A stretch of DNA of 64,000 nt from AC-43 sp963728855 (GCA_963728855.1 CAVSLN010000004.1:124001-188000), one strand, 5' to 3'; positions 7,965 through 16,326 are shown, counted from the first letter of the stretch. Notes: a model not told the origin generated them from the sequence alone. Made by a program: numbers and translations.

Positions 7965-9135
7965 GGTGGTCACCCCCGCCGGTCAGCGCGAGGAACGCGG
8001 CCTCCAGATCGGCGGCCAGCGGCTCGCAGGAGATGAGCCGCGCGCCGCAGGAAGCGAGCACCTCCGGGATGCCCTGCTCGCCATGCGCGATCGTGTCCGC
8101 GTCGACCCGGACCCGTTGCGAATCAAGCTGTTCAACCCGGCGCGCCCAGGGCCGGCTACGCACCGCGGCCACCACCTCCTCGACGGGGCTGCCGAGCCGC
8201 AGCACCCAGCGCGGGTCGAGATAGCCGTCGATGAGCGCGCCGGTGTCGCCTTGGTAGATCAGTCGCCCGGCCCGCAGGACCCCGACCCGGTCGGCGACCC
8301 GCTGCACGTCGGCGAGGATGTGGCTGGAGAAGATGACGGTACGGTGCCCGCGCATCGCCGCCACGAGGTCCAGGATCTCCGCGCGCCCGGCCGGGTCCAG
8401 CGCGGAGGTCGGCTCGTCGAGTAGCAGCAGCCGGGGTTCGCCGACCAGTGCGGCGGCCAGGCCCAGCCGCTGGGTCATGCCCCGGGAGAACCCGCCCACC
8501 CGGCGCTCGGCGTGCTCGGCCAGGCCGGCGGCGTACAGCGTCCGGCGCACCGCGTCGGCATCCAGCTCGGGGGCGACGTAGTGCCGGGCGAGGTCGACGA
8601 CCTCGAAGGCGGTCAGCCACGGCTCGAACTCCGGCACGTCGGGGCAGACCGCGACCGCCCCGCGCGGTACACCGAGGTGTACGGTCCCGCGATCGGCGCG
8701 GCGCAGGCCGGTCAGGATCGACAGCAGCGTGGTCTTTCCGGCACCGTTGGGGCCGACGAGGCCGTACACGCAGCCGTCGGGTACGCGTAGGTCGACGTCG
8801 AACAGTCCGGCGCCGCCGTAGTCGCGGGTCAACCCGTCGGTACGCACGAGCACGCCGGGGTGCGCGACAGCCACGGGCGCCGCCGGGGGAGGCGGGACCG
8901 GCGCGCGTGCCGGCACCTCGGCCACTCCGGTGCCGGAGGCGCGCATGGCGCGTGCGAGGACCAGGTAGCCCACGGCGCCCCACGGCGTGACAAGGAGGAT
9001 CACCGGTACCCAGGCCCACTTCGGCAGGTACGGTGCGCTCGGCGCCCGGGCCAGGTCGACCAGGCTGTAGACCACGAGCGCGAGCCCGAGCACAGCCACG
9101 GGCAGGAGTGCCACGAGTGCCGTACCGCGCGTCAT
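7954..9135 (-). CDS. ABC transporter ATPase fused to an N-terminal PLDc_N-like membrane domain
   Basis: 393 aa from ATG 9135. Residues about 1-65 hold two helices (ALVALLPVAVLGLALVVYSL; PVILLVTPWGAVGYLVLARAM) in the layout of the PLDc_N domain. A proline/alanine linker follows (VPARAPVPPPPAAPVAV). The nucleotide-binding domain has Walker A GPNGAGKTT, signature GGFSRGMTQRL, Walker B LLLLDEPTSALDP and H-loop SSHIL. The ATPase drives the permease encoded next (overlapping stop and start). The membrane domain would anchor the ATPase, an uncommon fusion for a DrrA/CcmA-type subunit. Two GGGACC-type boxes lie 37-70 bases upstream, shared with the divergent flavodoxin gene. Confidence 0.88.
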   Translation of the reverse strand: MTRGTALVALLPVAVLGLALVVYSLVDLARAPSAPYLPKWAWVPVILLVTPWGAVGYLVLARAMRASGTGVAEVPARAPVPPPPAAPVAVAHPGVLVRTDGLTRDYGGAGLFDVDLRVPDGCVYGLVGPNGAGKTTLLSILTGLRRADRGTVHLGVPRGAVAVCPDVPEFEPWLTAFEVVDLARHYVAPELDADAVRRTLYAAGLAEHAERRVGGFSRGMTQRLGLAAALVGEPRLLLLDEPTSALDPAGRAEILDLVAAMRGHRTVIFSSHILADVQRVADRVGVLRAGRLIYQGDTGALIDGYLDPRWVLRLGSPVEEVVAAVRSRPWARRVEQLDSQRVRVDADTIAHGEQGIPEVLASCGARLISCEPLAADLEAAFLALTGGGDHHAG

Positions 9136-9171
9136 GGCCCGACCGTAGGCGGCGCGCCTCGTCCTCCGGAG

Positions 9172-9185
9172 GGGCCGAAGGTCCC
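9172..9185. promoter_or_regulatory. DevR/DosR-like box (GGGCCGAAGGTCCC)
   Basis: Exact reverse complement of GGGACCTTCGGCCC, 37 bases upstream of the ABC ATPase start and oriented toward it, between divergent genes. A second copy lies 7 bases further on. Confidence 0.65.
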
Positions 9186-9191
9186 GAGGCG

Positions 9192-9205
9192 GTGACCTTC
9201 GGCCC
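9192..9205. promoter_or_regulatory. DevR/DosR-like box (GTGACCTTCGGCCC)
   Basis: One mismatch to consensus; faces the flavodoxin gene, whose start is 36 bases away. With 9172-9185 it forms a head-to-head pair in a 105-bp divergent promoter region. Confidence 0.6.
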
Positions 9206-9240
9206 TTGGCCTGTCCGGGTGGCCGATCGACAGTGGAGCC

Positions 9241-9789
9241 ATGACGGTACTGGTGAGCGCCGCTTCCAAGCACGGGTCGACGGCGGAGATCGCGCAGGTG
9301 ATCGGCCGGGTACTCGGCGAGCACGGGCTGCCCGTCGACGTACGGCCGGCCGAGCACGTGACGATGGTGGAGGGGTACGACGCGGTTGTCCTCGGCAGCG
9401 CGGTGTACGCCGGCCACTGGCTGGAACCGGCGAGGCGACTCGTGGAGGACCAGGCCCCGGCCTTGGCGCAGCGGCCGGTGTGGCTGTTCTCCAGCGGCCC
9501 GATCGGCGACCCGCCGAAGCCCACGGAGGACCCGGTCGACGTCGCCGCGCTCGTCGACGCGAGCGGGGCCCGGCAGCACCGGGTGTTCGCCGGGCGGCTG
9601 GACCGGCACCACCTCGGCTTCGCGGAGCGGGCGATCACCCTGGCACTGCGCGCACCCGAGGGGGACTTCCGCGACTGGGGCGCGATCACCGACTGGGCGG
9701 CCGAGATCGCCGGCGCTCTGGGGAGTCTGGCCGCGCGGGGAGTGGCGGGGTCGGCCGCGACCGGGTCAGGAGACGCTGGCGCCCAGTAG
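9241..9789 (+). CDS. flavodoxin-domain protein (HemG-like)
   Basis: 182 aa from ATG 9241. The start 'MTVLVSAASKHGSTAEIAQVIG' is the FMN phosphate-binding loop of flavodoxins in the form seen in protoporphyrinogen oxidase HemG and actinobacterial flavodoxin-domain proteins. 'DAVVLGSAVYAGHW' and 'PVWLFSSGPIGD' are the two further conserved FMN-contacting strands. The last 20 residues are low-complexity. Likely an FMN electron carrier; the reaction is not defined. Transcribed divergently from the ABC ATPase with a box just upstream, so probably co-induced with the island. Its 3' end overlaps the VIT-family gene by 24 bases, tail to tail. Confidence 0.82.
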   Translation: MTVLVSAASKHGSTAEIAQVIGRVLGEHGLPVDVRPAEHVTMVEGYDAVVLGSAVYAGHWLEPARRLVEDQAPALAQRPVWLFSSGPIGDPPKPTEDPVDVAALVDASGARQHRVFAGRLDRHHLGFAERAITLALRAPEGDFRDWGAITDWAAEIAGALGSLAARGVAGSAATGSGDAGAQ

Positions 9790-10890
9790 GCGGCCGACGA
9801 GGTAGGTGACCCCGGCGGCGAGCGCGCCGACGAGCACCTGGCGCAGGCCCGACCGTACCGGGGAACGCCCGTTGAGCAGCCCGATGCCGCCGCCGACGGC
9901 GAACAGCGCGACCACGACGGCGGCGATCGCCGCGACGAGCGCGGCGGTCCCGGCGGCGAAGAGGTAGGGCACCAGCGCGACCGCCGCGCCCAGCGCGAAC
10001 GTGACCAGGCTGGAGAAGGCGGCCGTCCACGGCGAGCCCAGCGCCTCGGGGTCCAGCCCCAGCTCCTCGCGGGCCAGCGTGTCCAGGGCGACCTCCCGGT
10101 CGCTCATCAGCCGGTCGGCCAGCTGCCGGGCCTCCTCGGGCGGCAGCCCCTTGGCCTGGTAGAGCAGGGCCAGCTCATCGCGCTCCTCGTCCGGGTGCTC
10201 CGCGAGCTCCTGCGCCTCCAGGCCGATCTCGCGCTGGAACATCTCGCGCTGGCCGGACATCGACACGTACTCGCCGGCCGCCATCGAGAACGAGCCGGCG
10301 AGCAGCCCGGCGACCCCGGCGAGCGCGACGGTCGACCGGGCCACCCCCGACCCGGCGAAGCCCATCACGAGCGAGGCGTTGGACACCAGGCCGTCGCTGA
10401 CCCCGAACACGGCCGCGCGTACGGCACCCGAGCGGTCCCCGCGGTGCCACCGCTCGCGCCCGCCGATCTGGGCCTGCGGGGACGGCTGCGTGGCGCGCAG
10501 CCGCGCCAGTTGGCGGGCGTGGCCCCGCTCGTCGGCGGCCATCCCGGCCGCCGCGTCCGGGTCCGCGTCGTACCTGCCGGCGTCGGCGCGCTCGGCCCGC
10601 TCCACGAACGGCAGGACCGCGGCGGTGGAGAAGCGCCGCGCCAGCCAGCCCAGCAGGCGGGTACGGGCACCCGCGGAGCCCCACGGCGGTACCGCCGCGC
10701 CGGTCTCCCGCAGCCGCGACTCCCAGTGCACCGCGTGCCGCTCCTCGATCTCGGCAAGCCGCCGGAAGACGTCACGACGGCTGCCGGTGTCCGCCTCCGC
10801 CATCGCCCGGTAGAGCCGGGCCGCGTCCCGCTCGGCGGCCAGCAGCTGCCGGTACCGCCGTACCGGCTGCTCCTGCGACCCTGATGCCAC
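9766..10890 (-). CDS. ferritin-like/VIT1 family membrane protein (MbfA-like metal transporter)
   Basis: 374 aa from GTG 10890. The N-terminal 130 residues look like a rubrerythrin-type di-iron domain, with spaced 'AERDAARLYRAMAE', 'EIEERHAVHWE' and 'ADERGHARQL' Glu/His pairs. The C-terminal part is the VIT1/CCC1 transporter domain: 'AVRAAVFGVSDGLVSNASLVMGFAG', 'AGSFSMAAGEYVSMSGQREMF' and three hydrophobic C-terminal stretches. Proteins of this architecture (MbfA) export or buffer iron or manganese. The opening residues and possible other starts are uncertain. Convergent with the flavodoxin gene; 72 bases downstream of the lipoprotein gene on the same strand. Confidence 0.85.
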   Translation of the reverse strand: MASGSQEQPVRRYRQLLAAERDAARLYRAMAEADTGSRRDVFRRLAEIEERHAVHWESRLRETGAAVPPWGSAGARTRLLGWLARRFSTAAVLPFVERAERADAGRYDADPDAAAGMAADERGHARQLARLRATQPSPQAQIGGRERWHRGDRSGAVRAAVFGVSDGLVSNASLVMGFAGSGVARSTVALAGVAGLLAGSFSMAAGEYVSMSGQREMFQREIGLEAQELAEHPDEERDELALLYQAKGLPPEEARQLADRLMSDREVALDTLAREELGLDPEALGSPWTAAFSSLVTFALGAAVALVPYLFAAGTAALVAAIAAVVVALFAVGGGIGLLNGRSPVRSGLRQVLVGALAAGVTYLVGRLLGASVS

Positions 10891-10962
10891 ACACCCATGA
10901 TGTCCCGCCGCGCGGTCGGCCGCTCAGCGAGGGTCGAGGAGCCCGGCGGTCCCGGGTGCGGA

Positions 10963-11721
10963 CTACCGCGCGTCCACGTCGATCGCGATGACGTAGCGGT
11001 GCTGGCCCGCCCCGTTCACCATGGTGACCTCGTACGCGCGTACCGCGATCTGCGGGTTGGAGTGCGGGATCGGCCAGGCGATGCCGATGCCGTAGGTGAG
11101 GTAGCCCTCGAAGTCGCCGGCCTGGGCGTAGCTCACCATCCGGTGGTAGCCGAGGTGCCTCGGCGGTTGCGACGCGATGGTCGACGCGGTGCCGTCATCC
11201 GTGTGGGCCTGCGCCTGCACGAAGACGACCTTCAGCACGCCGAGCCCCTCCAGCGGGATCGGCTGGCCGTTGCCGTCGCCCACCAGCCGGTCCACGAACT
11301 CGAACCGGTAGCTGGGGAACGCCGTGGTGAACGTGAACGACATACGTTGGAAGGCCCGTTCGCCCGGGTCGCTCGGGTGGTCACCCGCGCCGATCTGGAT
11401 GAGCTTCGGTACCGGCGGCACCGGGTAGCTGTGCGAGACGGTCGCGGGACCGTTCCCGTTCGGCCAGCGCCATGGGTACGCGACCCGGGCGGACAGGACC
11501 GTCCAGCCGGTGGGCGCCACGGTGGCGGTCGGCGTGGGGGCGGGTGCCGGGGTGGTCGGCGCGGCCGACGGGCTCTGTGTGATGGCGACCGAGGGCGAGA
11601 CGGGCGGTGTCGGCGTACCCGAACCGCCGGGCGTCGAGCCTCGGCCGCAGGCCACCAGGGCGGGCAGCGCGAGGCTCAGCGCGAGCACGGTACCGGCCAT
11701 GATCTTGCGTGAGGTACTCAT
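10963..11721 (-). CDS. secreted lipoprotein with AMIN-like domain
   Basis: 252 aa from ATG 11721 with GGAGG seven bases upstream. Signal peptide 'MSTSRKIMAGTVLALSLALPALVAC' ends in lipobox LVAC, so the mature protein should be lipid-anchored at Cys25. A Pro/Thr/Ala/Ser linker of about 45 residues follows. The C-terminal domain (WTVLSARVAYPWRWPNGN... to ...RYVIAIDVDAR) fits the AMIN-like domain of actinobacterial surface lipoproteins, including a 'HPSDPGERAFQRMSFTF' stretch. Function unknown, possibly envelope binding. A GGGACC-type box lies 140 bases upstream. Confidence 0.75.
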   Translation of the reverse strand: MSTSRKIMAGTVLALSLALPALVACGRGSTPGGSGTPTPPVSPSVAITQSPSAAPTTPAPAPTPTATVAPTGWTVLSARVAYPWRWPNGNGPATVSHSYPVPPVPKLIQIGAGDHPSDPGERAFQRMSFTFTTAFPSYRFEFVDRLVGDGNGQPIPLEGLGVLKVVFVQAQAHTDDGTASTIASQPPRHLGYHRMVSYAQAGDFEGYLTYGIGIAWPIPHSNPQIAVRAYEVTMVNGAGQHRYVIAIDVDAR

Positions 11722-11860
11722 GGGAACCTCCATTCCCTTCACCCTCAAACGTCGCCCCTGACCCAGACGTTTGGACAGGCACAACGACCCGGCGCACGTC
11801 AGCAAAGGTCCCCTCTCCTCCTACGGAGACGGCGTGCCCGCCGAAGGGCCCGCGCGAGAG

Positions 11861-11874
11861 GGGACCGGCGGCCC
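11861..11874. promoter_or_regulatory. DevR/DosR-like box, degenerate centre (GGGACCGGCGGCCC)
   Basis: Lies between the lipoprotein gene (minus, start 11721) and the 62-aa ORF (plus, start 11960). Both arms match; the TT at positions 7-8 is GG. A half-like 'aaaggtcccc' lies at 11814-11823. Confidence 0.45.
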
Positions 11875-11959
11875 TTGCCAAGGGGCAGGCCGGCACTGGG
11901 GCGGCGGCGCGCCGGACGGAAGGCTCAGGACAGTGAGCCGCCCCGGATAGGAGAGAGCC

Positions 11960-12148
11960 ATGTCAGCGCAGAACCCGGCCGTCCCTCGCCGAGTGGCGAC
12001 CATGACGATGGAGCCCGTACGCACGCTGCCGGACGCCACGCAGCCGGGCGCGCCGCGGCCGGCCGAGTACCGTCAGCCCTGCCGGCCGACCGGTCGGCAC
12101 CCGCGGGTCCGTGGCGCCGGCGGACCCCGTACCCGCCGGTTCCACTGA
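11960..12148 (+). CDS. small basic protein of unknown function (62 aa)
   Basis: ATG 11960 is preceded by 'ggataggagagagcc', a strong ribosome binding site, and the frame ends at 12148. The product (MSAQNPAVPRRVATMTMEPV...) is Pro/Arg-rich with no hydrophobic segment and no family I recognise. A box lies 86 bases upstream. The neighbouring gene on the other strand begins about 300 bases away. Called on the ribosome binding site and promoter context only. Confidence 0.4.
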   Translation: MSAQNPAVPRRVATMTMEPVRTLPDATQPGAPRPAEYRQPCRPTGRHPRVRGAGGPRTRRFH

Positions 12149-12168
12149 GATTGCGACGACGGCTCACC

Positions 12169-12456
12169 TCACCGGTGGGCCAGCCGCCGCATCTCGCGCT
12201 CGATGCGCTCCTCGGTCGGCTGGTCCGGGGAGTACACGTCCCAGATGTGGAAGGCCAACCCGATCCCCCAGCCGAACAGCGGGATGACCGGCCAGTAGAA
12301 CGACCCGAGGCCGCCGGTGAACCAGACCGCGTTGAGGAACAGGTTGACCACCACGTACGCGAGGGCGTGCGCCTGCAGCCCCCGCTTCTTGCGCAGCTGC
12401 CGGATGGCGAGCCGGCGCAGGTCCTCCTCTGACGCCGGATAGCTCGGAGTGGACAC
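12169..12456 (-). CDS. 2TM-domain protein
   Basis: 95 aa from GTG 12456 with GGGAGG eight bases upstream. A charged N-terminus (EEDLRRLAIRQLRKKRG) leads into two helices (ALAYVVVNLFLNAVWFTG; FYWPVIPLFGWGIGLAFHIW) and a short acidic/basic tail (TEERIEREMRRLAHR). This is the 2TM domain family, also found at the N-terminus of some LytTR and histidine kinase proteins. Function unknown. Sixteen bases downstream of the aldolase gene and surely co-transcribed with it. Confidence 0.8.
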   Translation of the reverse strand: MSTPSYPASEEDLRRLAIRQLRKKRGLQAHALAYVVVNLFLNAVWFTGGLGSFYWPVIPLFGWGIGLAFHIWDVYSPDQPTEERIEREMRRLAHR

Positions 12457-12471
12457 GGCGCTTCCTCCCTT

Positions 12472-13362
12472 TCAGGTCGGGTACTTCGCGAGGATGTCGC
12501 GCAGCCGCGCGACGAGGCGCAGCGACTCGTCGTGCTCGCGCTGCCAGATGTTGCGGCCGAAGATCAGGCCGGTGGCACCGGCCTCCATCGACTGGGCGGC
12601 CTTGTCGAGCATGGCCTCGTCGCCGGCCTTCTCACCCCCGGAGACGAGGACGAGGGTACGGTTGGCCGCCGCCACCACCGCGTCGATCGCCTGCTGGCTG
12701 GAGAACTCGGCGTCGTACGCCTTCGGTACGCCGCCGCGCTTGTCCGGGTGCGGGAAGTTCACCTTCACCACGTCGGCGCCCAGCTCGCTGGCGACCCGGG
12801 CGGCGTAGTGCACGGCGTAGAAGGAGTCCTTGCCGCCCTTGGCTTCGATCGCCTGGCCGCGCGGGTACGCCCACACGATCAGCGGCATACCCAGCCGGTG
12901 CGCGTCCTCGCGGACGGCCCGGTACTGGGCGAAGTCCTGCTCCTGCGCGGGCGTGCCGACGTAGAGGGTGTACCCGACCGCGTCGGCGCCCAGCCGTACC
13001 GCGTCGGTCACCGAGGCGTGTACGGGCGAGAGCGCGGCCGCGTCCGAGGGGATCTCGGTCTTGCCGTTGAGCTTGAGGATCAGCGGCACCTCACCGGCGT
13101 ACTCCCAGTAGAACTTCTCGGCCAGGCCGACCTGCACGGCGATGCCGTTGAAGCCGCCCTCCAGGGCGAGCTTGACGATGTAGCGAGGGTCGCCGGCGGC
13201 CGGGTTGGCGAAGAAGTCCCGGGGCCCGTGCTCCAGGCCCTGGTCGTACGGCAGGAAGATGGCCGTTCCGTTGGCCAGCCCGTGCCGGTACAGGATGCGG
13301 TGCAGGCGGGCCTTCTTGCCGGTGCCGAGGCCGAGCTGCTCCAGCGGGAGTCGGTGAGCCAC
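12472..13362 (-). CDS. fbaB: class I fructose-bisphosphate aldolase (DhnA/FbaB type)
   Basis: 296 aa from GTG 13362 (GGAGG six bases upstream). Archaeal/bacterial class I aldolase features: 'IFLPYDQGLEHGPRDFF' near the N-terminus, 'LILKLNGKTEIPSD', 'WAYPRGQAI', the Schiff-base region 'GADVVKVNFPHPDKRGGVPKAY' and the phosphate-binding 'VLVSGGEKAGDEAMLDKA...GATGLIFGRNIWQRE'. It cleaves or forms fructose-1,6-bisphosphate without a metal. Divergent from the V-ATPase operon with two boxes between them, so glycolytic flux and the ion pump appear to share one control region. Confidence 0.92.
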   Translation of the reverse strand: MAHRLPLEQLGLGTGKKARLHRILYRHGLANGTAIFLPYDQGLEHGPRDFFANPAAGDPRYIVKLALEGGFNGIAVQVGLAEKFYWEYAGEVPLILKLNGKTEIPSDAAALSPVHASVTDAVRLGADAVGYTLYVGTPAQEQDFAQYRAVREDAHRLGMPLIVWAYPRGQAIEAKGGKDSFYAVHYAARVASELGADVVKVNFPHPDKRGGVPKAYDAEFSSQQAIDAVVAAANRTLVLVSGGEKAGDEAMLDKAAQSMEAGATGLIFGRNIWQREHDESLRLVARLRDILAKYPT

Positions 13363-13419
13363 GATGCGCCTCCGTTCACGGTGATGGGTTCACCTCGACC
13401 GTCCCTCCGGTGCGGTACC

Positions 13420-13433
13420 GGGCCAAGGGCCTT
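13420..13433. promoter_or_regulatory. weak DevR/DosR-like box (GGGCCAAGGGCCTT)
   Basis: Degenerate copy 58 bases upstream of the aldolase start and 28 bases (start to start) from the strong box at 13448. Accepted only because of the pairing. Confidence 0.35.
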
Positions 13434-13447
13434 AAGGCACGCTCGCC

Positions 13448-13461
13448 GGGACCTTCGCCCC
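13448..13461. promoter_or_regulatory. DevR/DosR-like box (GGGACCTTCGCCCC)
   Basis: One mismatch to consensus, oriented toward the V-ATPase operon and 64 bases before its first start codon (13525), in the divergent region with the aldolase gene. Confidence 0.62.
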
Positions 13462-13524
13462 TGTGCCGCTCCCGCGGTACCGACGATGGTGAAACCGTCC
13501 GAGTCCGCCGGCGGAAGGCCCCCG

Positions 13525-13986
13525 ATGCCGCGAGTCAGCGACCTGCTCGACCGGTTCCGCCCGGCCGGGGCACCCGGTCCAGCGGCCACCGTGGGGGTGC
13601 CCGCCGACCGGCAGGCCGCCGCCCTCGCCGAGCTGGCCCCCGTGTTCACCGCGCTGGCGGACGTCGAGCGGGCCTGCGCCGCGCTGCGTACCGCGGCCGC
13701 GGCCGCCGCCGCCCGCCAAGTTGAGCGGGCCGCCGCGCAGGCCGGGGCGCTGGTCGCCCGTGCGGAGCGCGAGGTGGATGCCGAGCGGGCGACCGCCGCC
13801 GCCCGGGTCCGTGGGCCGGGCCGGGTAGAGCTGGACCGCATCCGACAGCGGGCCGAGTCCGAGGCCGACGCGCTGCGCCGCTGCGCTGCCGAACGGCTTC
13901 CCGCCGTCCTGGACCTCGTCGTCGCCCACATCAGAGAGCAGCTCTCGGCCATGACCGACGCGGCAGCGAGCCGGGAGCCACCATGA
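13525..13986 (+). CDS. V/A-type ATPase subunit G/H-like (peripheral stalk)
   Basis: 153 aa from ATG 13525, preceded by 'ggcggaagg'; an ATG at 13485 is in frame but has a poorer site. The middle is a long Ala/Arg/Glu-rich coiled coil (AAAAARQVERAAAQAGALVARAEREVDAER..., about residues 50-125), as in the EG peripheral stalk of A/V-ATPases. Similarity is at the level of composition and position. First gene of a tightly packed operon: its stop overlaps the start of the next gene. Expected to pair with subunit E as a stator. Confidence 0.7.
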   Translation: MPRVSDLLDRFRPAGAPGPAATVGVPADRQAAALAELAPVFTALADVERACAALRTAAAAAAARQVERAAAQAGALVARAEREVDAERATAAARVRGPGRVELDRIRQRAESEADALRRCAAERLPAVLDLVVAHIREQLSAMTDAAASREPP

Positions 13987-14912
13987 CCGCGAGCTGGGTG
14001 GCGGGAAGCGTACGGGCGCATGCCATCGCGCGGCGCCGGCTGGGGTTCGCCGCCGCCCGCCAGCTCGCGGCCAGCCCGTCGCTGGCGGCCGCGGTCGAGG
14101 TGCTGCGTTCGTCGCCGTACGGGCGGGAGGTGGCGCCGGGCGCGACTCTCGCGCAAGCCCAGCACGGTACGGCCGCCACCGTCCTGTGGCATCTGCGGAT
14201 CCTGGCCGGCTGGCTGCCCTCGTCCGGGGTACGGGCGCTGCGCGCGCTGGCCGGCTGGTTCGAGCTGGCCAACGTCGACCAACACCTGCGTGCCCTGGCA
14301 GGCCGGCCCGCGGAGCCGCCGTACCGGCTGGGCATGCTGGCCACCGCGTGGCCCCGGCTGGCCCGGGCCACCTCGCCCGACCAGCTCCGGGCCGAGCTGG
14401 CGTCCTCGCCATGGGGCGACCCCGGCGGCTCGACCGAGCGGGACATCGCGCTGGGCATGCGGCTGGCGTGGGCCGACCGGGTACGGGGGCGGGTACCGGC
14501 CGCGGCCGGCTGGGCGCGCGGGGCGGCCGCGCTGCTGGTTGCGCGGGAGCTGGTGGTGACCGGCCGGCCGCTGCCGACCGGCGCGTCCGTAGCGGCCCGA
14601 CGCCTGCTCGGCCGTGGACTCCCGGCCGAGGTTGGCGGCTCGGTCGCCGAGCTGGCCGGCACCCTCCCGCCCGACGCCGCCGGTGCGCTGCGCGAGGTCG
14701 CGCGCCCGGACGAGCTGTGGCGGGCCGAGATCCGCTGGTGGATCCGGCTGCGTACGGAGGGCGCCGCGCTGCTGTCCAAAGCCGGCTTCGCGCCGGAACC
14801 GGTGGTCGGGGCGGCCGCGGTGCTCGCCGCGGATGCCTGGTTGGTGCGGGCCGCGCTGGAGCTGGCCGCCCGCGGCGGTACGGCACCGGAGGCGCTCGAT
14901 GCGCTGGCGTGA
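13983..14912 (+). CDS. V/A-type ATPase subunit C (V0 d/AC39-like)
   Basis: 309 aa from ATG 13983, overlapping the upstream stop by 4 bases. The protein is helical and Ala/Leu/Arg-rich with the repeated three-helix layout of AC39/AtpC subunits (for example 'SGVRALRALAGWFELANVDQHLRALAG', 'DELWRAEIRWWIRLRTEGAALL'). The subunit links the central rotor shaft to the K-ring. Identification rests partly on its place between the stalk subunit and subunit I. Confidence 0.75.
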   Translation: MTASWVAGSVRAHAIARRRLGFAAARQLAASPSLAAAVEVLRSSPYGREVAPGATLAQAQHGTAATVLWHLRILAGWLPSSGVRALRALAGWFELANVDQHLRALAGRPAEPPYRLGMLATAWPRLARATSPDQLRAELASSPWGDPGGSTERDIALGMRLAWADRVRGRVPAAAGWARGAAALLVARELVVTGRPLPTGASVAARRLLGRGLPAEVGGSVAELAGTLPPDAAGALREVARPDELWRAEIRWWIRLRTEGAALLSKAGFAPEPVVGAAAVLAADAWLVRAALELAARGGTAPEALDALA

Positions 14913-16326
14913 GGCGTTGCGCCCCGAGCCGATGGCCCGGGTGGCCCTCGTCGCGCCGCGCCGGGGGCTGCGCGACGCGCTGGTCCGGGTGGCCGACGCC
15001 GGAACCGTGGAGCTGGACCGGATCGTCCCACCCGCCGACCGGCCGGCCGAGCCGGCGACCGTCGCCGGCTCGCGCGCCGGTGCACCGGTCGCGCCCCGGC
15101 TGGCGCCCAGCGCCCCGGACCTCGCGGCGCTTGCCCGGGCCGGCCGTGCCGACCTGCTGGCCGGCGAGGCACAGCTGACCGGGTACGCCGCGGACGCGCT
15201 CACCCGGGGCGACGTGGCCGCGCTCCTGGGCTGGGCACCGGTGGCGGCGCTGCCGGCATTGGGCGCCCGGCTGGCCGAGGTGGGCGCCGCGGCCGCCCGG
15301 CTGCCCCGCCCACGCGGCGTGGACCCGCCGACCGCGGTCGGGTCCGGGCAGGTACGGCACGGCTTCGACCCGCTCGTGCGCACCTACTCGACTGTGCCGT
15401 ACGCCGACGTGGACCCGACCGTACCGGCGGGGCTGGCGTACGTCGTGATGTTCGGTGCCATGTTCGGCGACGTCGGGCACGGCGCGCTGCTGGTACTGGC
15501 CGCGCTCGCGATCCGGACCGGCCGGCCGGCGCGACTGGCCCGACGGATGCGGCCGTACTGGCTGTTCGGGTTGGGTGCTGGGTTGTCCAGTGTGCTGTTC
15601 GGCCTCGGGTACGGGGAGTGCTTCGGCCCGACCGGCCTGGTACCCACGTGGTGGCTCGCCCCGCTGGCCCGGCCCGTACCGCTGCTGGTCGGCGGGGTCG
15701 GTCTCGGTGCGCTCCTGCTGGCCGGCGCGTACGCCCTCGGCACCGTGAACCGGCTGCGCGAGGGCGGCTGGCCGCTCGCGCTCTACGCACCGTCCGGAGT
15801 GGCCGGGGCTCTGCTGTTCCTCGCCGCCGCGTTGGCGACCGTCGCCTGGCAGGCCGGGCTCGGCTGGGCCTGGTTCGTCGCCGGTACGGTCGCCCTGCTC
15901 GGCCTGGCGCTGGCCTACACGGGGCTGCTGGCCGCCTCCGGCGGCGGCGCGGCCGGCATCGCGCAGGCCGCCGTCGAGCTGTTCGACACCGTGATCCGCC
16001 TGGGCGCCAACGTGCTGTCCTTCGCGCGACTGGCCGCGTTCGGGCTGACCCACGCCGTACTGGGCTGGATCGTCTGGGACGCGACCGTCGGGCTGGGCCG
16101 GCGCGGGGCCGCCGGACTGGCCGGCGCGGTGCTGGTGTTCGCCGTCGGCAACGCGCTCACCTTCATGTTGGAGGCGCTGGTCGCCGGCGTCCAGGCGCTG
16201 CGCCTGGAGTACTACGAACTGTTCTCCCGGGTGTTCCAGATCGAGGGGCGCCCGTTCCGGCCGTGGCACGTACCGCTGTGCCCGGACGGTGTCACCGAGG
16301 AGGGGACGCCATGCTCGCCTGGCTGA
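14899..16326 (+). CDS. V/A-type ATPase subunit I (a-subunit, ion channel)
   Basis: 475 aa from ATG 14899, overlapping the subunit C stop. The N-terminal 170 residues form a short cytoplasmic arm; the C-terminal 300 carry about seven helices. The diagnostic 'VVMFGAMFGDVGHGALLVLA' is the V_ATPase_I motif and 'IRLGANVLSFARLAAFGLTHAVLG' holds the conserved helix with the essential Arg. The C-terminus 'LRLEYYELFSRVFQIEGRPFRPW' is typical. It is shorter than usual subunit I (about 600-650 aa) because the N-terminal arm is small; both ends and the junctions read cleanly, so I do not call a deletion. Confidence 0.92.
   Translation: MRWREALRPEPMARVALVAPRRGLRDALVRVADAGTVELDRIVPPADRPAEPATVAGSRAGAPVAPRLAPSAPDLAALARAGRADLLAGEAQLTGYAADALTRGDVAALLGWAPVAALPALGARLAEVGAAAARLPRPRGVDPPTAVGSGQVRHGFDPLVRTYSTVPYADVDPTVPAGLAYVVMFGAMFGDVGHGALLVLAALAIRTGRPARLARRMRPYWLFGLGAGLSSVLFGLGYGECFGPTGLVPTWWLAPLARPVPLLVGGVGLGALLLAGAYALGTVNRLREGGWPLALYAPSGVAGALLFLAAALATVAWQAGLGWAWFVAGTVALLGLALAYTGLLAASGGGAAGIAQAAVELFDTVIRLGANVLSFARLAAFGLTHAVLGWIVWDATVGLGRRGAAGLAGAVLVFAVGNALTFMLEALVAGVQALRLEYYELFSRVFQIEGRPFRPWHVPLCPDGVTEEGTPCSPG

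Noticed and set aside
14899..16326. Internal deletion in V-ATPase subunit I because it is short
   Set aside because: No frame break or abrupt family jump is visible; only the N-terminal arm is short, and neighbouring overlaps are tidy.
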